Shown here: positions 20,517 through 32,511 of the stretch, in pieces
How positions within the stretch are numbered: position 1 is the first letter of the stretch
Layout of the letters: every line of letters begins with the position of its first letter
Assembly: GCA_920105625.2 (NCBI GenBank)
Contig: OV050030.1
Span: forward strand, 73,299,900 to 73,363,899
Direction: 5' to 3'
DNA: 64,000 bases
Source of the DNA: Clusia tigrina
Taxonomy: Eukaryota; Arthropoda; Insecta; Diptera; Clusiidae
The notes under the pieces: model-generated
Databases searched by the model: none
The model's input: the letters and a program-made list of their open reading frames with translations, nothing else
Told to the model about the DNA's origin: nothing
Made by a program: the position numbers and the translations under genes

Positions 20517-21190
20517 GCACGTCATTGACTACACCCCTGAGCGAATCAACGTTGGCCTGAGACGCGCACGACACCTGTAGAGTGCCGTCCTTGTCGCATA
20601 GCATTAGCTTCAGGACCGGAGGCAATGACACGACGCATCAGATGACCTTTGCAATATTTTATCTCTGCATCAGTCAGCCGATTGTCAGGCCCCAGCTTTC
20701 CAATCACCGCCATTGGTTGCTGGCCGGTAGCCTTCTCGCTGTACGATAGCTTGGCTGCACCTTTGGAAGTGCTTGGGCGAAGGTCCAGCTCACCACCCGC
20801 CACTGGCAAAGATATCGCCGGGCAGATGGTTTTGCTGGATACGAGGGGCTGGGAAAACTGCAGCTTATTGGCAACATTCTTCCCCGCCACATTAACCGCC
20901 ACCGAGGTTTCGCTCGTACCCTTTGGGGTCGTGGCGCCACCAGCAGTAACAGCTGAAGGGCAGGTGGGTATGCTGTTTTCAGCAACAATCTTCCGCCGCT
21001 TACCTCGCGAGCGAGATTTCGGAGCGGTCAATCCCTCCGCAGGCTCGGTGGCTTCCGTGGGTGTCACTTCCGCCGACCTGGGCCTTTTGGAGGTAGTTGA
21101 CACAGAAGGGCCGGCAGAGCCACGTGAGGATTTCTCCTGCACGTGCCTAGCAAGCCGCTTCTTTCTCTTCCTCCTCGCTTGTCTAGTCTT
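20517..21190 (-). pseudogene. LINE ORF1, N-terminal part (split by E1), 5'-truncated
   Basis: The minus strand reads a basic N-terminus (RRKRKKRLARHVQEKSSRGS). A Ser/Thr/Pro-rich stretch follows with a nuclear-localisation-like RSRGKRRKI, then LTDAEIKYCKGHLMRRV near the end of the frame. The frame stops at 20,546, about 30 bases before the E1 insertion. The open reading continues upstream to the insertion boundary at 21,196 with no ATG, so the LINE is 5'-truncated, the usual result of incomplete target-primed reverse transcription. The C-terminal half of ORF1 is at 7,450-7,805. Confidence 0.7.
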
Positions 21191-21196
21191 AGCAGT

Positions 21197-21201
21197 TCGT
21201 C
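21197..21201. repeat. LINE target-site duplication, right copy
   Basis: TCGTC, matching 3,767-3,771. Gypsy protease code resumes to the right. Confidence 0.65.
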
Positions 21202-21494
21202 GAAATAATTATGAAATTGAAATATTTTAGAAGTCCAGGTTGTTTAAATTCGATGAAAGTGGGTAGTTTGGTTTGTTTGTGCAATTTGTATTTACTTAGA
21301 ATAGTTGTAATGGTTGTTGGTTCACATTCCATTTGGTCCACAGTGTCGATGAATTCCGGGTTGATGGAGGAAGACGGTGCTCCAGTGTAAATCAGAAATT
21401 TTAATGGGCGGCCAAATGGTGAAAAATGTTTATGTAGGGGAATGTGAATCCGTGTTTGTTGACATCTATGAATCCGGTCGGTTTTGAGACGCAA
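21202..21494 (-). pseudogene. Gypsy G1 protease
   Basis: The minus strand reads HIPLHKHFSPFGRPLKFLIYTGAPSSSINPEFI. This is the 17.6/297-like protease, with the active-site DTGA changed to YTGA. The frame runs on through FIEFKQPGLLKYFNFIII to the LINE insertion point, and the next part of the protein is found at 3,766 and below. The substitution of the catalytic Asp makes the copy inactive. Confidence 0.75.
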
Positions 21495-22650
21495 AGTGTT
21501 GAAAATTTTGCGTGTCTTCTATGTTTAAATCGTCCTCTTCTGTGCTATCCATATACATGTCAAGATGTTACCTGAATATTCCATGGGTGTTGTTTTTTAT
21601 ATTGTTAATTTCCACAGTTTTGAAGTTTTGAAGTTTTGAAGTTTAGATAAATTTGAACGTGTGCTTAGATGCTGTTGGTTGGTTTAATTCCTGCATTTAG
21701 TATGAGCGGAAGTGGTGTCCATGGGATCATGTGATTGTAATCTAGGAGATTGAAATTTGTATGAATTTGGTTGAGGGTGTACGTTAAATGGGTGTTGACG
21801 TTGGTAAGATCCTCCGTTATAATTATGAAAGTTATCTATTAACTGTATTTTATTGTCTGTAAAATATGCTCTGTGGTCTGTTGAAAGAGTTTTTTTGTGT
21901 ATAATATGAATTTTGTGTTACTAATAAATGATTTTTGTGGTATGTAAAACGAATTTTGTGGCCTATTAAACGAATTTGATTGATTATAGGATTTTTTGTT
22001 GGTAATTGTATGGTTTATTATAAGGCGTGTTATGGGTTCGTATTTATTAAATTTATTTTTCTTGATTTCATATAAAAAATGTGTTGTTCCTTAATACAGA
22101 ATGAGAGTGTGAGAGTGCAACCTCTAGTGTATCAGGTTTGATTGCTCTAATACTTAGCCTAGTGGTTCTCTTAATCCTGTCAGAAATATATTTAAACACA
22201 TTTCTGCGAACAATTCTTTTTTTGCGTTGATCACATTGCTATCTTTTTCATGGACGAGAATATTGTTACACAGTGCAGATTGTATCTCTCTACTATATTG
22301 CTGTAGAAATTTTGTACTGTACGCAGAATGAGATTAATTTTTTATCTCATCCCAATTTAGTGGTGTTCCGGACGTATTCAATATCTCGTTTGCCTGCCCG
22401 TCGATTTTGTTGCGAATGGGCAGTGTGCCGGATGTGCAGTACCGTCTGTGCTCTTTAAATACAACAGTATTTCTTAAAGCATTGATAAAATTTGCTTTTA
22501 CTGATGCTCATTCAGTGTTCGTTTTTATGCAAGATTTTCACATTCACTATCACAACACAGTACACTTTTTGGATATTTTATTATTTTTTAAAAACTTCTT
22601 AAGCGATTTACACTGTTTACGAGCTCCTAAACGAACTGGTAAATTATTCC
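21495..22650 (-). pseudogene. Gypsy G1 gag remnant and leader
   Basis: On the minus strand, about 21,640-21,850 reads NYNGGSYQRQHPFN and SPRLQSHDPMDTTSAHTK, the end of a 17.6-like Gag (the proline-rich segment and the PMDT motif). About 21,500-21,560 reads STEEDDLNIEDTQNFQ, the acidic Gag end. The rest of Gag, 21,850-22,600, is too decayed for me to follow and holds only short frames. The leader ends at the primer-binding site at 22,651. Confidence 0.6.
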
Positions 22651-22664
22651 GATCGACTGCGCCA
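22651..22664 (-). other. Gypsy G1 primer-binding site (tRNA-Ser type)
   Basis: On the minus strand, TGGCGCAGTCGATC. This is close to the TGGCGCAGTCGGT site of 17.6/297-like elements and correctly placed just 5' of Gag. It fixes the 5' end of G1: its 5' LTR should begin at about 22,665 and run to the right. Confidence 0.75.
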
Positions 22665-22775
22665 GTTTCGTGTTGAAAATAAAACTCAACCGTTCAATTT
22701 CACTGTCGGTATTTTAATGAATGAAAGAATTGTAAAACACATGTATGTATTTAAATATGCTTATTCTAAGGAAAT
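22665..22775 (-). repeat. Probable end of the gypsy G1 5' LTR
   Basis: Sequence just beyond the primer-binding site must be LTR (U5/R) if G1 was inserted as a whole element. No second copy exists in the window to compare, so the outer boundary cannot be set. After about 22,775 a minisatellite begins, which may lie inside the LTR or replace it. Confidence 0.4.
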
Positions 22776-23040
22776 GAATTTGATGTTTTTAATGAGAATG
22801 AATTGGATGATTGTAGACAGAATTCGAGTTTACTGATAATTTAAAATTGATGTTTTTAAATTATGATATTACAAGGAATTTGGGTTGGATTTTTAATGCG
22901 AATATGAATTGGATGATATTACAAGAAATTTATGTTGGATGATTTTAATGCGAATATGAATTGGATGATATTAGAAGGAATTTGGGTTGGATGGTTTTAT
23001 TGATAATTTACATAGGATGATATTCCAAAGAATTTGATGT
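22775..23040 (+). repeat. Minisatellite, unit about 50-52 bp
   Basis: The core ATGATATT recurs at 22,863, 22,913, 22,965 and 23,016, each followed by 'acaa', 'agaa' or 'ccaa' and an 'aat(t)tgggttgga'-like segment. At least four units are clear and degenerate copies extend to the left. No coding sense is apparent. Confidence 0.75.
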
Positions 23041-23073
23041 TGATGTTACTGCTGTTGCTGGTGTTGGTAGTTA

Positions 23074-24306
23074 TTGTTGTTGGGCCGTTGTGGTTCCCAT
23101 AACTCGCGTGATGTAAAATTTTTCCAAAGTGGCCGATATGCAAAGACATTTACAGATTTTATGCCGGAAGATGATTACAATTTGGACATAACGTTTGATG
23201 ACGCAGCAGCAAGTGCACAATTGACTCTGATGGTTATTCAAGCAACGTTAGCATTGATAATTCTGTATGCAAAGATGATACCAATACATCTGATGAATAC
23301 GATAGTGCCGGCAGCGACGCTGATGCCGACAATGGATCGAGTAGAAAATCTGGAGCTGTCAAATCAGTCGGCAGCGAAGGTGATGTTGAAAATATAGCCC
23401 AAGAAGTAACCGAAGTGGCCCCGTTATCCCCTATGAAGCTACGACCACGGAAAACAGCGAAGCCACAGGTAAATTTAATGAAATCTGAGGATCCTTTAAC
23501 CGTGAAAGGAAATTGAAGAAGGCACTATATGGACTAAAACAACCGGGGAGAAAGTGGAACGATGACCTTGATTTTGCACTTAAGAAACTTAATTTTGTAA
23601 AGTGCAACGGAGACGCATGTGTATATGTTGAAAGAGTTCCAGACGAGGTCGTCATAATTGCAGTTTATGTCGACTATATATTGCTAGCGTGTTCGTCTCT
23701 CGATCGGCTTGAAAAAATAAATAATCAGATTAGTTAGCAGTTTGACGCAGTACTCAATCAGATCTTGGGTAAGTAGATTGCCAGGAATAGAGAGGACTGC
23801 CACAGAAGCAGCTGATATGTAATCTATTTAAATACCTTGACATGTCCGAATGCAGAAGCTGCGCAAAACCACTAGATCCTGGCATTAAATTCGAAAATGC
23901 AGTGTTGGTCCCAATTGGGTATTAGTTAACCAGAAGAAGTACCAGTCTTTCATTTGTTCTTTGATATATTTGATCATTTGCACTCGACCAGACATTATAC
24001 ATTCAGTGTCTAAATTGGCGCAATTCAATCAGCATCCTTATGTTGAACACTTGAATGCTGTAAAGCACTTATTAAGGTAACTTAATACTACTGTAATAAA
24101 ACTGAACTATTTTCAGAGTAAAGAGAAACCAAAAGGTTTTGTTGATGCCGACTGGAGCGGTAACTGCGTTGACCGCGAATCCTATACCGATTTTTCATTG
24201 TATATCGCCGGTGCACCAATCTCACGGGAGAGCAAAAAGCAAAATACGATTGATCTGAGTAGTATCGAATCAGGGTACATAGCGGTCGCTGCTGCCTACA
24301 GAGTTA
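23074..24306 (+). pseudogene. Copia-type (Ty1/copia) pol remnant, left part
   Basis: The start reads NSRDVKFFQSGRY, the SRDV motif at the end of the copia integrase. An acidic stretch follows, then KKALYGLKQPGRKWNDDLDFALKKLNF, DACVYVERVPDEVVIIAVYVDYILLAC (23,513-23,737), the copia RT. The catalytic YVDD reads YVDY. Most of the RT before KKALYGLKQ is missing, so there is a large internal deletion. After 23,737 the frame is lost, but GFVDADWSGNCVDRESYTDF and SSIESGYIAVAAA (about 24,140-24,300) are the copia RNase H. The sequence breaks at 24,306 at a transposon insertion. Confidence 0.83.
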
Positions 24307-24998
24307 GCCTCGTTTCACACGAACGGCAACGGTGCGACGCGGCGGTGATAAATATACACAAAACTGCTCAATACTCACAACATCGGCGAAAAATGTGTAT
24401 GCTTATACCAAGAGCTTCACACGATCAGACAATCTATGATTGCAGCTGAAAAACAAAACAAAGCAAAACAAAAATGCCAAATCCAAACAAAGAATACTGC
24501 GCAATTCGCATAGTTGCCGGTGGAAACTTTCAACCGTCGAACGATTTTGTTGTTTATTTTGGCAAATTCTGCTTGCATCTTTTTCGTTTTTTTTTTTAAA
24601 TTTCTGGAGGAAAAAAACAGACGAGACAGATCTTTTTTTAATTTCTTTGGAAAATTTATTTTGTGGCACTTGCAGAAGAAATTTTTATACCAATTATATA
24701 TGAGACTGCAGAAAGTTCAAATTGAACTATTATTGCCTTAATGCAAAGTGTTTGTAGGTATATCTACGCTCCATTGTATATAAAATCCAATTAAAACATA
24801 AAACACAAAAAAGAGCGGAGGAGACCTTTTTTAATTTCTGGGGAAAAATGATTTTGTCGCATTTGGTGACTAATTTCATAGAGTCAGACTGCGGCGCGGT
24901 AAATTTAAATATTGTTTTGGTTTTGGGACTTTGTTGTGCAGGTTTCTGTATATTTATCATCGCCGTTTCGCGCCGTTGCCGTTCGTGTGAGACGAGGC
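24307..24998. mobile_element. Terminal-inverted-repeat element (MITE-like), PIF/Harbinger type suspected
   Basis: The first and last 56 bases (24,307-24,362 and 24,943-24,998) are near-perfect inverted repeats starting GCCTCGT and ending ACGAGGC, with about six mismatches. They are flanked by TTA on both sides (24,304-24,306 and 24,999-25,001). A 3-base TTA duplication fits PIF/Harbinger elements (TWA target), though not exclusively. The 692-bp unit has no transposase. It holds an imperfect internal direct repeat (TTTTTTAATTTCT... near 24,632 and 24,829). It interrupts the copia RNase H, whose code continues on the far side. Confidence 0.8.
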
Positions 24999-25256
24999 TT
25001 AGTATATCTTATGCACTTCATTGATGAGTATAGCTTCAAAGAGCTCATCGACATTCCAACAGATCTGTATGGCGAAAACATTCGTCCACAGAAGTTGGCA
25101 AAAAATCCCGATTTCCACAACCGCACTAAACAAATCGACATCAAGGCCCACTACGTTAGAGAAATTGCAGAGAAGGCGCTTGTTGATTTAAATTATATAT
25201 CAACAGATAAAATGGTTGCAGATATATTCACCAAAATTTTAAAGAAAATTTAACAT
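24999..25256 (+). pseudogene. Copia-type RNase H, right part
   Basis: The frame contains YGENIRPQKLAKNPDFHNRTKQIDIKAHYVRE and LNYISTDKMVADIFTKIL, the unmistakable end of a copia polyprotein (the family reads HxRxKHIDIxYHFxRE and DxxTK). A stop follows at about 25,251-25,253. It joins in order to the left part across the 692-bp insertion. Confidence 0.85.
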
Positions 25257-26477
<1,221 letters not shown>

Positions 26478-26752
26478 TACATAAGTGTTTTGTGTTGAAC
26501 TTGACTTTAAAGTAACTTGTGTTATAATGCTTGAACAAGTTTTTAATAGAGTAAAGGATTGTTAATTTGGACATGCACATATACAGTTGATATTTCTTTT
26601 CATTAAAACTCCCGGATTCTCTTAAGTTAAGAGTAGTGTGTTTCTGTAGCAGTGCCGGGGTAGGCTCCCCGGATTACCAGGAGTTGTTAACAGAAATAAT
26701 GAGTTGTATTTTAATATTTTACAAATTTTATTTTAGTGCAATGCCCAATTTT

Positions 26753-27065
26753 GTTGTCCTTTCTTCTGATTCTGCTAATATTGTTGATTCCTTAACCCTT
26801 GACTCCGGTGGACTTGGTTGATTGTATTTCTTTGTCATTTCTTCTGATTCTGCTGGTCTTGTTGATTCGTCGCCTTTAACTCCTGTTGACTTTGTTGATT
26901 CTATTTTGTTGTCCATTCTTCTGATTTTGCAGGTTTTGTTCATTTTTGGCCGTTGACTCCGATGGACTTGGTTGATTCTTGTTCGTTGTCCTTTCTTCTG
27001 ATTCTACTGCTCTTGTTTATTCTTTGCCCTTGAGTCCGGTGGATTTGCACAGCTATTGCTCTCTG
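26753..27065. repeat. 77-bp minisatellite, about four copies
   Basis: The core TTCTTCTGATT recurs at 26,761, 26,839, 26,916 and 26,993 (spacing 77-78). Each unit also carries a GACTCCGGTGGACTTGGTTG-like segment. Because 77 is not a multiple of three, successive units are read in different frames; the minus strand shows an AESEE motif cycling between frames. Confidence 0.85.
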
Positions 27066-27309
27066 CTTGATGTGTCTGTACCTATTACGCATCCGTCTCT
27101 GTACCTTTTTCGTATCTTTCGACATTATAATATATGTAGTGAAAAGAAATGCTTTATTTTTGCAATACATGGCTTTCGTTATCTGTATCGCGCGTTGTAT
27201 AACTGCGGGCTACGTTAGACGGCGTTGGAAAGATAAGATTTCGTACCAAAAAAAACTTTTCAGCTGGTTTTGTGATTGTTTGACTCATTGTTGTTTCAGC
27301 GCGCGTCAA

Positions 27310-27870
27310 AAATGAACACCAGGAAAGACAAATGACGCTATATTTTACAGTTTTTCTTCGATAAAGGTGAAACGCAAGGCAGGCGACTGAAAATGTGACT
27401 ATTGTTTATGGTCCTGATACTGCAACAGCAATTTTGGTTTCGTCTATTCTATTCCGGTAATTTTAATGTCAAATATGCACCACGCTCTGAAAGGCCAATT
27501 GTCGAAAACGTCGATAAAATCATGTAAATTGTCGAGTCCGACAATCATGTAAACACTGTTTCGATTGCCCAGGAGGTCAACATTGCACAAAAACTCTTTG
27601 CAACCACTTGAATAAGGATGGATACCAAATTAAAAGCTAGATGTACCACACGAACTAACAAAAAAAAAAATCATGGACCTAATTTCCATCGCTGCTGAAT
27701 CACAACAAAATCAACCCATTTTTGGAGCGGATATTGACTGGTGATGAAAATTAGGTCACTTACGTCAAATGAAAGATGGACGTTGGCGAATCGCAGTAAG
27801 CCGGCGCAAACGCCGGCCAACCCAGGATTGATGGCCGGAATTGTGTTCCATTATGACAACGCTATGTTAT
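27310..27870 (+). pseudogene. Mariner transposase remnant (N-terminal and middle part)
   Basis: Broken frames on the plus strand read FYSGNFNVKYAPRSERPIVENVDKIM (linker after the helix-turn-helix), and SIAQEVNIAQK. Then come MKIRSLTSNERWTLANRS (the VTGDEKW region) and AQTPANPGLMAGIV, and FHYDNAM, the HxDNARPH catalytic region. The wording resembles irritans-group mariners. Several frameshifts and stops are present, and the reading stops matching after FHYDNAM. Confidence 0.75.
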
Positions 27871-28985
27871 ATATATTGCGCTTTCAAGCCACATGTACCT
27901 GTTTTATAACTGAAAAGGGAAGTTTAGTATTCATCATTTACAAATATAAATTTACATTTTTTTGTGCTTGACCGCAAAAAACTTTCCAACTTTATAAAAA
28001 AATTTATTCAATTTCCTAAAAATACAGATAAATACAGTTTAATTCATCAATTTAATTTATAACCCCATTTTACTAAGAGAATTGCATTTTTAAGACATTT
28101 TATTAAATACTCCCAAAGATTCCACTAATTTGACTTCAAAAATGTTGGCGAACAAAATTAAGTGAAATGTGAAATATTTCCGCTAACTTATGTTCTTTAC
28201 AATGCCTAGTCTTGCGGATCCGGAATTCTTTTGCGGATTTTTTCGCAAGTTCGAAAATTGAAATGTGAAAAATTGCAATGCGGATTTTGTTTAGAATATG
28301 CAGGAAACGGTAGGTGAAAAAATCCACTGCGGAAAGTTATTTAGAATTGGGGTGTGTATATCCTTATTAAACTAAAATGTGAAGTTATATGATAAGAGAA
28401 ATTATAGGCTAAGGCGGTAGCGATGGGGCGAGCTCGTTTGACGAAGGAGTAGGACGCTTCTACTGAAAATAGTATTGGTGAGTTTGTATCCCAAGTAAGA
28501 AAACAAAGAGGAGATAGTTTAGGAATTTACTTACCTTTTTTTTGTTGTTTCCCACGATGCAGTGTGGCGGGAAAACCACGACCGTTGCTGGGAGTTAGCC
28601 GCGGCCACCACACTGAATCAGTTTTTAACATATTTCACCATCAAAATTATTCGCCATAGCAAAATCTGTACTGAGTATGTCAACCATCTTATCTCAAATC
28701 CGCCATTGACCTCCAATCCCACTTCACACTATCATTCTATATAACACATTATGTCGTCCCCCATTTAAACACACATATAATAGATGGTTTTTCTCACCGA
28801 TCGCTCCGGTTCATGTGCGGACTAAGCTTATCGGTTACAAAAACCCTCTATCATTCCAGTGTTGGTCAATTTTTCCCAAAAAAAACTGTGGATAGGAGTA
28901 AAAAAAGAGATACCGCTGACAGAACACTAAGTACATGATAAACACAAACAAACAAAAAACGGCAGCCTTTAGTTACAACCGCAAC
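27871..28985. other. Unassigned sequence between mariner fragments
   Basis: No domain recognised on either strand; only short frames. It may be an insertion inside the mariner copy or unrelated DNA. Confidence 0.4.
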
Positions 28986-28989
28986 AATT

Positions 28990-29110
28990 GTGAAAATTGA
29001 CTGACCTAGTTTTTTGCCAATAGGGACGTGGGTTTCTATGAGAGGCATACTGAAATGACCTTCAAAATGGCAACAAGTTATCGGCAAAGCGGTGCATATT
29101 TGACCTAAAT
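28990..29110 (+). pseudogene. Possible mariner transposase C-terminal remnant
   Basis: Across two frames the plus strand reads FYE, then KWQQVIGK and GAYLT, matching the C-terminal segment of mariner transposases (FYxxGIxKLPERWxKVI...Y). It is short and frameshifted, so the call is tentative. Confidence 0.4.
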
Positions 29111-29289
29111 CGGATCATTCTAACTATGCTCAATAAATCCATCAATTTCATGCAAAAATAATGGACCCTACAACTTGATACCGACATAATCCAATTGGGA
29201 ATTATACGCCTAGCAAATAATCTTTTCAAATAAATTGAAAACTGAAAAAGAAATGAACTACTCTTAGGAATTCATTTTCTTCACATCTC

Positions 29290-29640
29290 CTCCCTTCTCC
29301 GGGATTGATGGAAATCATTTTAGTCGTATTCATGACCGTCTCTAGTCTGCGTTACCGTCAATCATGACGAATTTCTTCAAACTATTAACGTGTGATATTT
29401 TTGGTTCTTGGCCATCTTATTTTGTCAGTTTCACGATGACTTGAGACAAAATCTATTATTTTGTATGGTCTATCGTATCGGAGAGCTAATTTTGTGGCAA
29501 AGTGTTCTACGGCCTTGGACAAATTATGTTGCTTAACATTTGCCCATATTTGGTATCCAGCACCTATGTGTTAAATTGTATTACCTTTTCTGGTCTTGAA
29601 TTGCTCGTTCCAGGGTTTGCTTCACTAGTTGAAATGTTTC
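29290..29640 (-). pseudogene. Gypsy-type integrase C-terminal remnant
   Basis: The minus strand reads FATKLALRYDRPYKIIDFVS, the conserved integrase tail of gypsy elements (F-A/S-x-KLAPRYxGPYKI). Before it come short matches to the preceding helix region. Frames are broken. This is a separate element from G1 and E1. Confidence 0.6.
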
Positions 29641-29644
29641 CTGA

Positions 29645-30960
29645 ATTTGTTCTCTTTGTTCACTGGGTGTTTTCGGTCCAATAAACCTACTGGCAGCCAC
29701 TTTTTATAGAGTCCATCTGCCTCTTTATTCCCTATATGTCCGCTGTAACCTGGCACCCAAATTATATGTATTCTGTTGTTGGTTGCTAGTCTTTTCAGCA
29801 GTTGAAGACAATCCCAAACCATGATTTTATGACAAAGGCCTTCAGCGGTAATAGCTTTGCTATCTGAGTGGATAAGGATGTGGCTATTTATTGTATTTCT
29901 CTCTAGTTCCTTTCTCAGTCAGAGCCCGATAGCGTGATTTTCGGCCCGGAAAACTTTTCTCGACCCATCCTTGTGAATAAATGACTTCTTGAGTTTTCCT
30001 CGAAAATCCCAGCCCCAACTCCCTCCTCGGTTTTTGAGCCGTATGTGTACCATATATGAGCATTATAAGGTGGCATTGGTCTATTCTGTTCCCAGTTAAC
30101 CCTACTCGAGAATGTGATCTTGAAGTTGTGTTTAAAGTTATACATAGGTCACTTAAGAACTAGATTAACCGTTTGTGTTTCAATTTCATTTCTGAGTAAG
30201 GATTGCCATAGGCGCACTGTACTTAGTTCTTTTTTTAAGATTAATTTTGCTTTACTGAATAAATTAATTGTAGGTACCTCCAGGCCTGCAGTCGAAGCTG
30301 AGTTCATAACCCCCGTCTTGGAGATACAGATTAGTCTTTGTAAATTATTGATCTTGGTCTGTCCGGTTTTTTGTTAGAGCTTTTTGTACCAAATAGACAC
30401 CGCATAGACAAGGATTGGTCTGGTGATCGTTGTATATACCCATACCGACATTTTTTGATTAAGTGCCCAGCATTTGCCCATTAATAGTGTTTTTTAAGTG
30501 ACTATTCCAAAGCTATATTTTTCGATTGTAGCAACGAGGTATTTTACTTCGTTTGCGGTATGCTTTCGCCAAAAATAGTTGGCTCTCTGAAGTTTTTCCT
30601 TTTTTTTGGTGAAGATTACTATCCAGATCTTATTAGGGTTAATTTTTAGTCCCACCCTCTGCCCTCTGGAGTAAATCTGAGATCGTGTCTTCAAAATTAC
30701 TTCTGATAAGAACGACAATATCGTCTACATAACCCTGTACATCGTAGCCATTGTTGCTCCGTAAGTCCACAAGTTAGTCAACAACTACAGACCACAATAG
30801 CGGAGACAATACTCCAACTTGCGGACATTCTTTTGCCACGCGAACCTTGTTCTCTTCAGCGCCTAAAGAGGATTTGTTGTTCCTTTCTCTGAGAACATTG
30901 TTTACCCAACTAAATGTTCTCGAGTCAACGCGCTTTCTGGGATTGCCCTTACTTACTATT
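29645..30960 (-). pseudogene. Decayed non-LTR retrotransposon: RT and RNase H
   Basis: From right to left the minus strand shows CPQVGVLSPLLWSVVVD (RT motif B, about 30,800-30,850) and GYVDD (catalytic box, about 30,720-30,735). It goes on to RVGLKINPNKIWIVIFTKKK and NEVKYLVATIEKY (30,494-30,718), then HIWYTYGSKTEEGVGAGIF (30,000-30,060) and WVPGYSGHIGNKEADGLY (29,700-29,760). The RNase H first Asp reads Tyr and the usual PGHSG reads PGYSG. It is related to, but clearly different from, the LINE at 3.8-7.5 kb. No target duplication was found. Confidence 0.75.
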
Positions 30961-31828
30961 ATTTCATTTTACTCTTCCAAGCGAAACAAATACATTGCTA
31001 CAGAAACTGCATGATCCCGACCAGTGTAAAAATCCAAGATGGCTACAGATATTAATATTAATAAAATCAGTCTTTCAAAAAACCAAGAGTAAAAGATCTT
31101 TAGAAATAAATCCGGAAAAAAACGATATACACAAAGGTCTACTGTCAACTTTTAATTTATAATAAAATGGACTATCAATAGAATATGCACATTTGTCGGC
31201 TTAACGTACACTTATATTCTATTATAATTAGTTTTTAAAATTATTTGGTTTGTTTAAAGCCCGTCTATATTTCATCGTTTTTTCGCATTGATAAAATACT
31301 TACTTATACCATCAGTCATATATATTCATCATCAGTAATACTTTTTGAGTAGATTTAGTGTTGTCAAGCCGTCCGTATAAGGGAACATAAAAATACCAAT
31401 TTTTAATTTAATAGAATTGGAGAAACTATTCGACACACCATTTCAAATTACCAGAGATCAGAGATAAAATTTGTAATAATCTACCTATGGCTCCATGATG
31501 TTTTCAATGGGAGATATAGACTGGCACGCCTACATAACTATTGTACATCAACTTTTTTCCCTACCGTGATATTTTTCAATAAAATACGCATACAACAAAA
31601 TCGCTCCTGGTCTAATAATATATTTTTGTCAAATTTACATAAGAAGACAGTACCAAAAACGGACTGTATCAACAATTATTAAATACAATACAATAAACAA
31701 TAATGGACAGGATAGGATATTTTCAATATATATTACTAAGGTTGATTAAGTATTGTGAATGTGATAAACGAAGAAAAAGAATTTAAAAGATAAGAAAAGC
31801 ATTTGCACAAAGTTTTTGAAAGACTGTA
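30961..31828. other. Unassigned AT-rich sequence
   Basis: No coding sequence recognised. It includes the second copy (31,600-31,725) of the dispersed repeat seen at 26,120-26,240. Confidence 0.5.
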
Positions 31829-31829
31829 G

Positions 31830-32348
31830 CCCTACGTCTCCACGAGCAATTTTTGATGGCATAACATCTGTCAAATTCGATTGCAAAGGTTGGCAATATT
31901 TTAATGGTGAGCATTGCGATGTTATGCCATCGTCATTTTGAAAATGTCGTCAAGCAATCTAGTTCGCTGTGCCCGCGCTTGAAATTTTTTTTTTATTTAT
32001 ACGATGAAGAGGAAAAAATAAGAAAACCGCAATTGTGGGTGAATCCTTTTTTAAAAAGAATGCAAATGCACCACAGTCTCCATTCATTTTAGCGTTTTTA
32101 TTAATTTAATAGATGAGGTAAAACGAAAATGTCCGACGATGCTTCCACTGTGAGCATCACGAAAAAATTAAAAACGGTTGTCAAACAAGCAAAATGACAA
32201 CTGATTGCAACACAGCACGTTGGCAATTTATGGCATAAACTATATCATAACATAAATTGCCAACTTGAAGCAATTTGGAGTCTCCATTGGCAATTTGCTT
32301 GAAATTGCCAATGGGATACCATCAAAAATTGCCTGTGGAGACGTAGGG
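31830..32348. mobile_element. Palindrome-rich MITE
   Basis: Ends are inverted repeats: CCCTACGTCTCCAC (31,830-31,843) and GTGGAGACGTAGGG (32,335-32,348). Similarity continues inwards through GCAATTTTTGATGG. Inside are two further perfect palindromes: 14-bp arms at 32,219-32,232 and 32,251-32,264, and 13-bp arms at 32,284-32,296 and 32,302-32,314, all built on TTGGCAATTT. Flanks read TAG on the left and TAA on the right, so the target duplication is unclear. No transposase frame is present. Confidence 0.75.
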
Positions 32349-32511
32349 TAAACAAATATTTCTAATTTCCTATCTGTATATGATAGAATTAAATGAAAAC
32401 ATAAATACAATTATATGTTCAAAGGTAATACATATACATATAAAAATTTAACTAAATTTTCCACATTTATAACTTTGAAGCTATATCTCCCCGAGTGAAT
32501 AAACTCAGTTC

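Noticed and set aside
22273..22676. Cysteine-containing plus-strand frames
   Set aside because: They overlap the leader and primer-binding site of minus-strand gypsy G1 and show no known motif.
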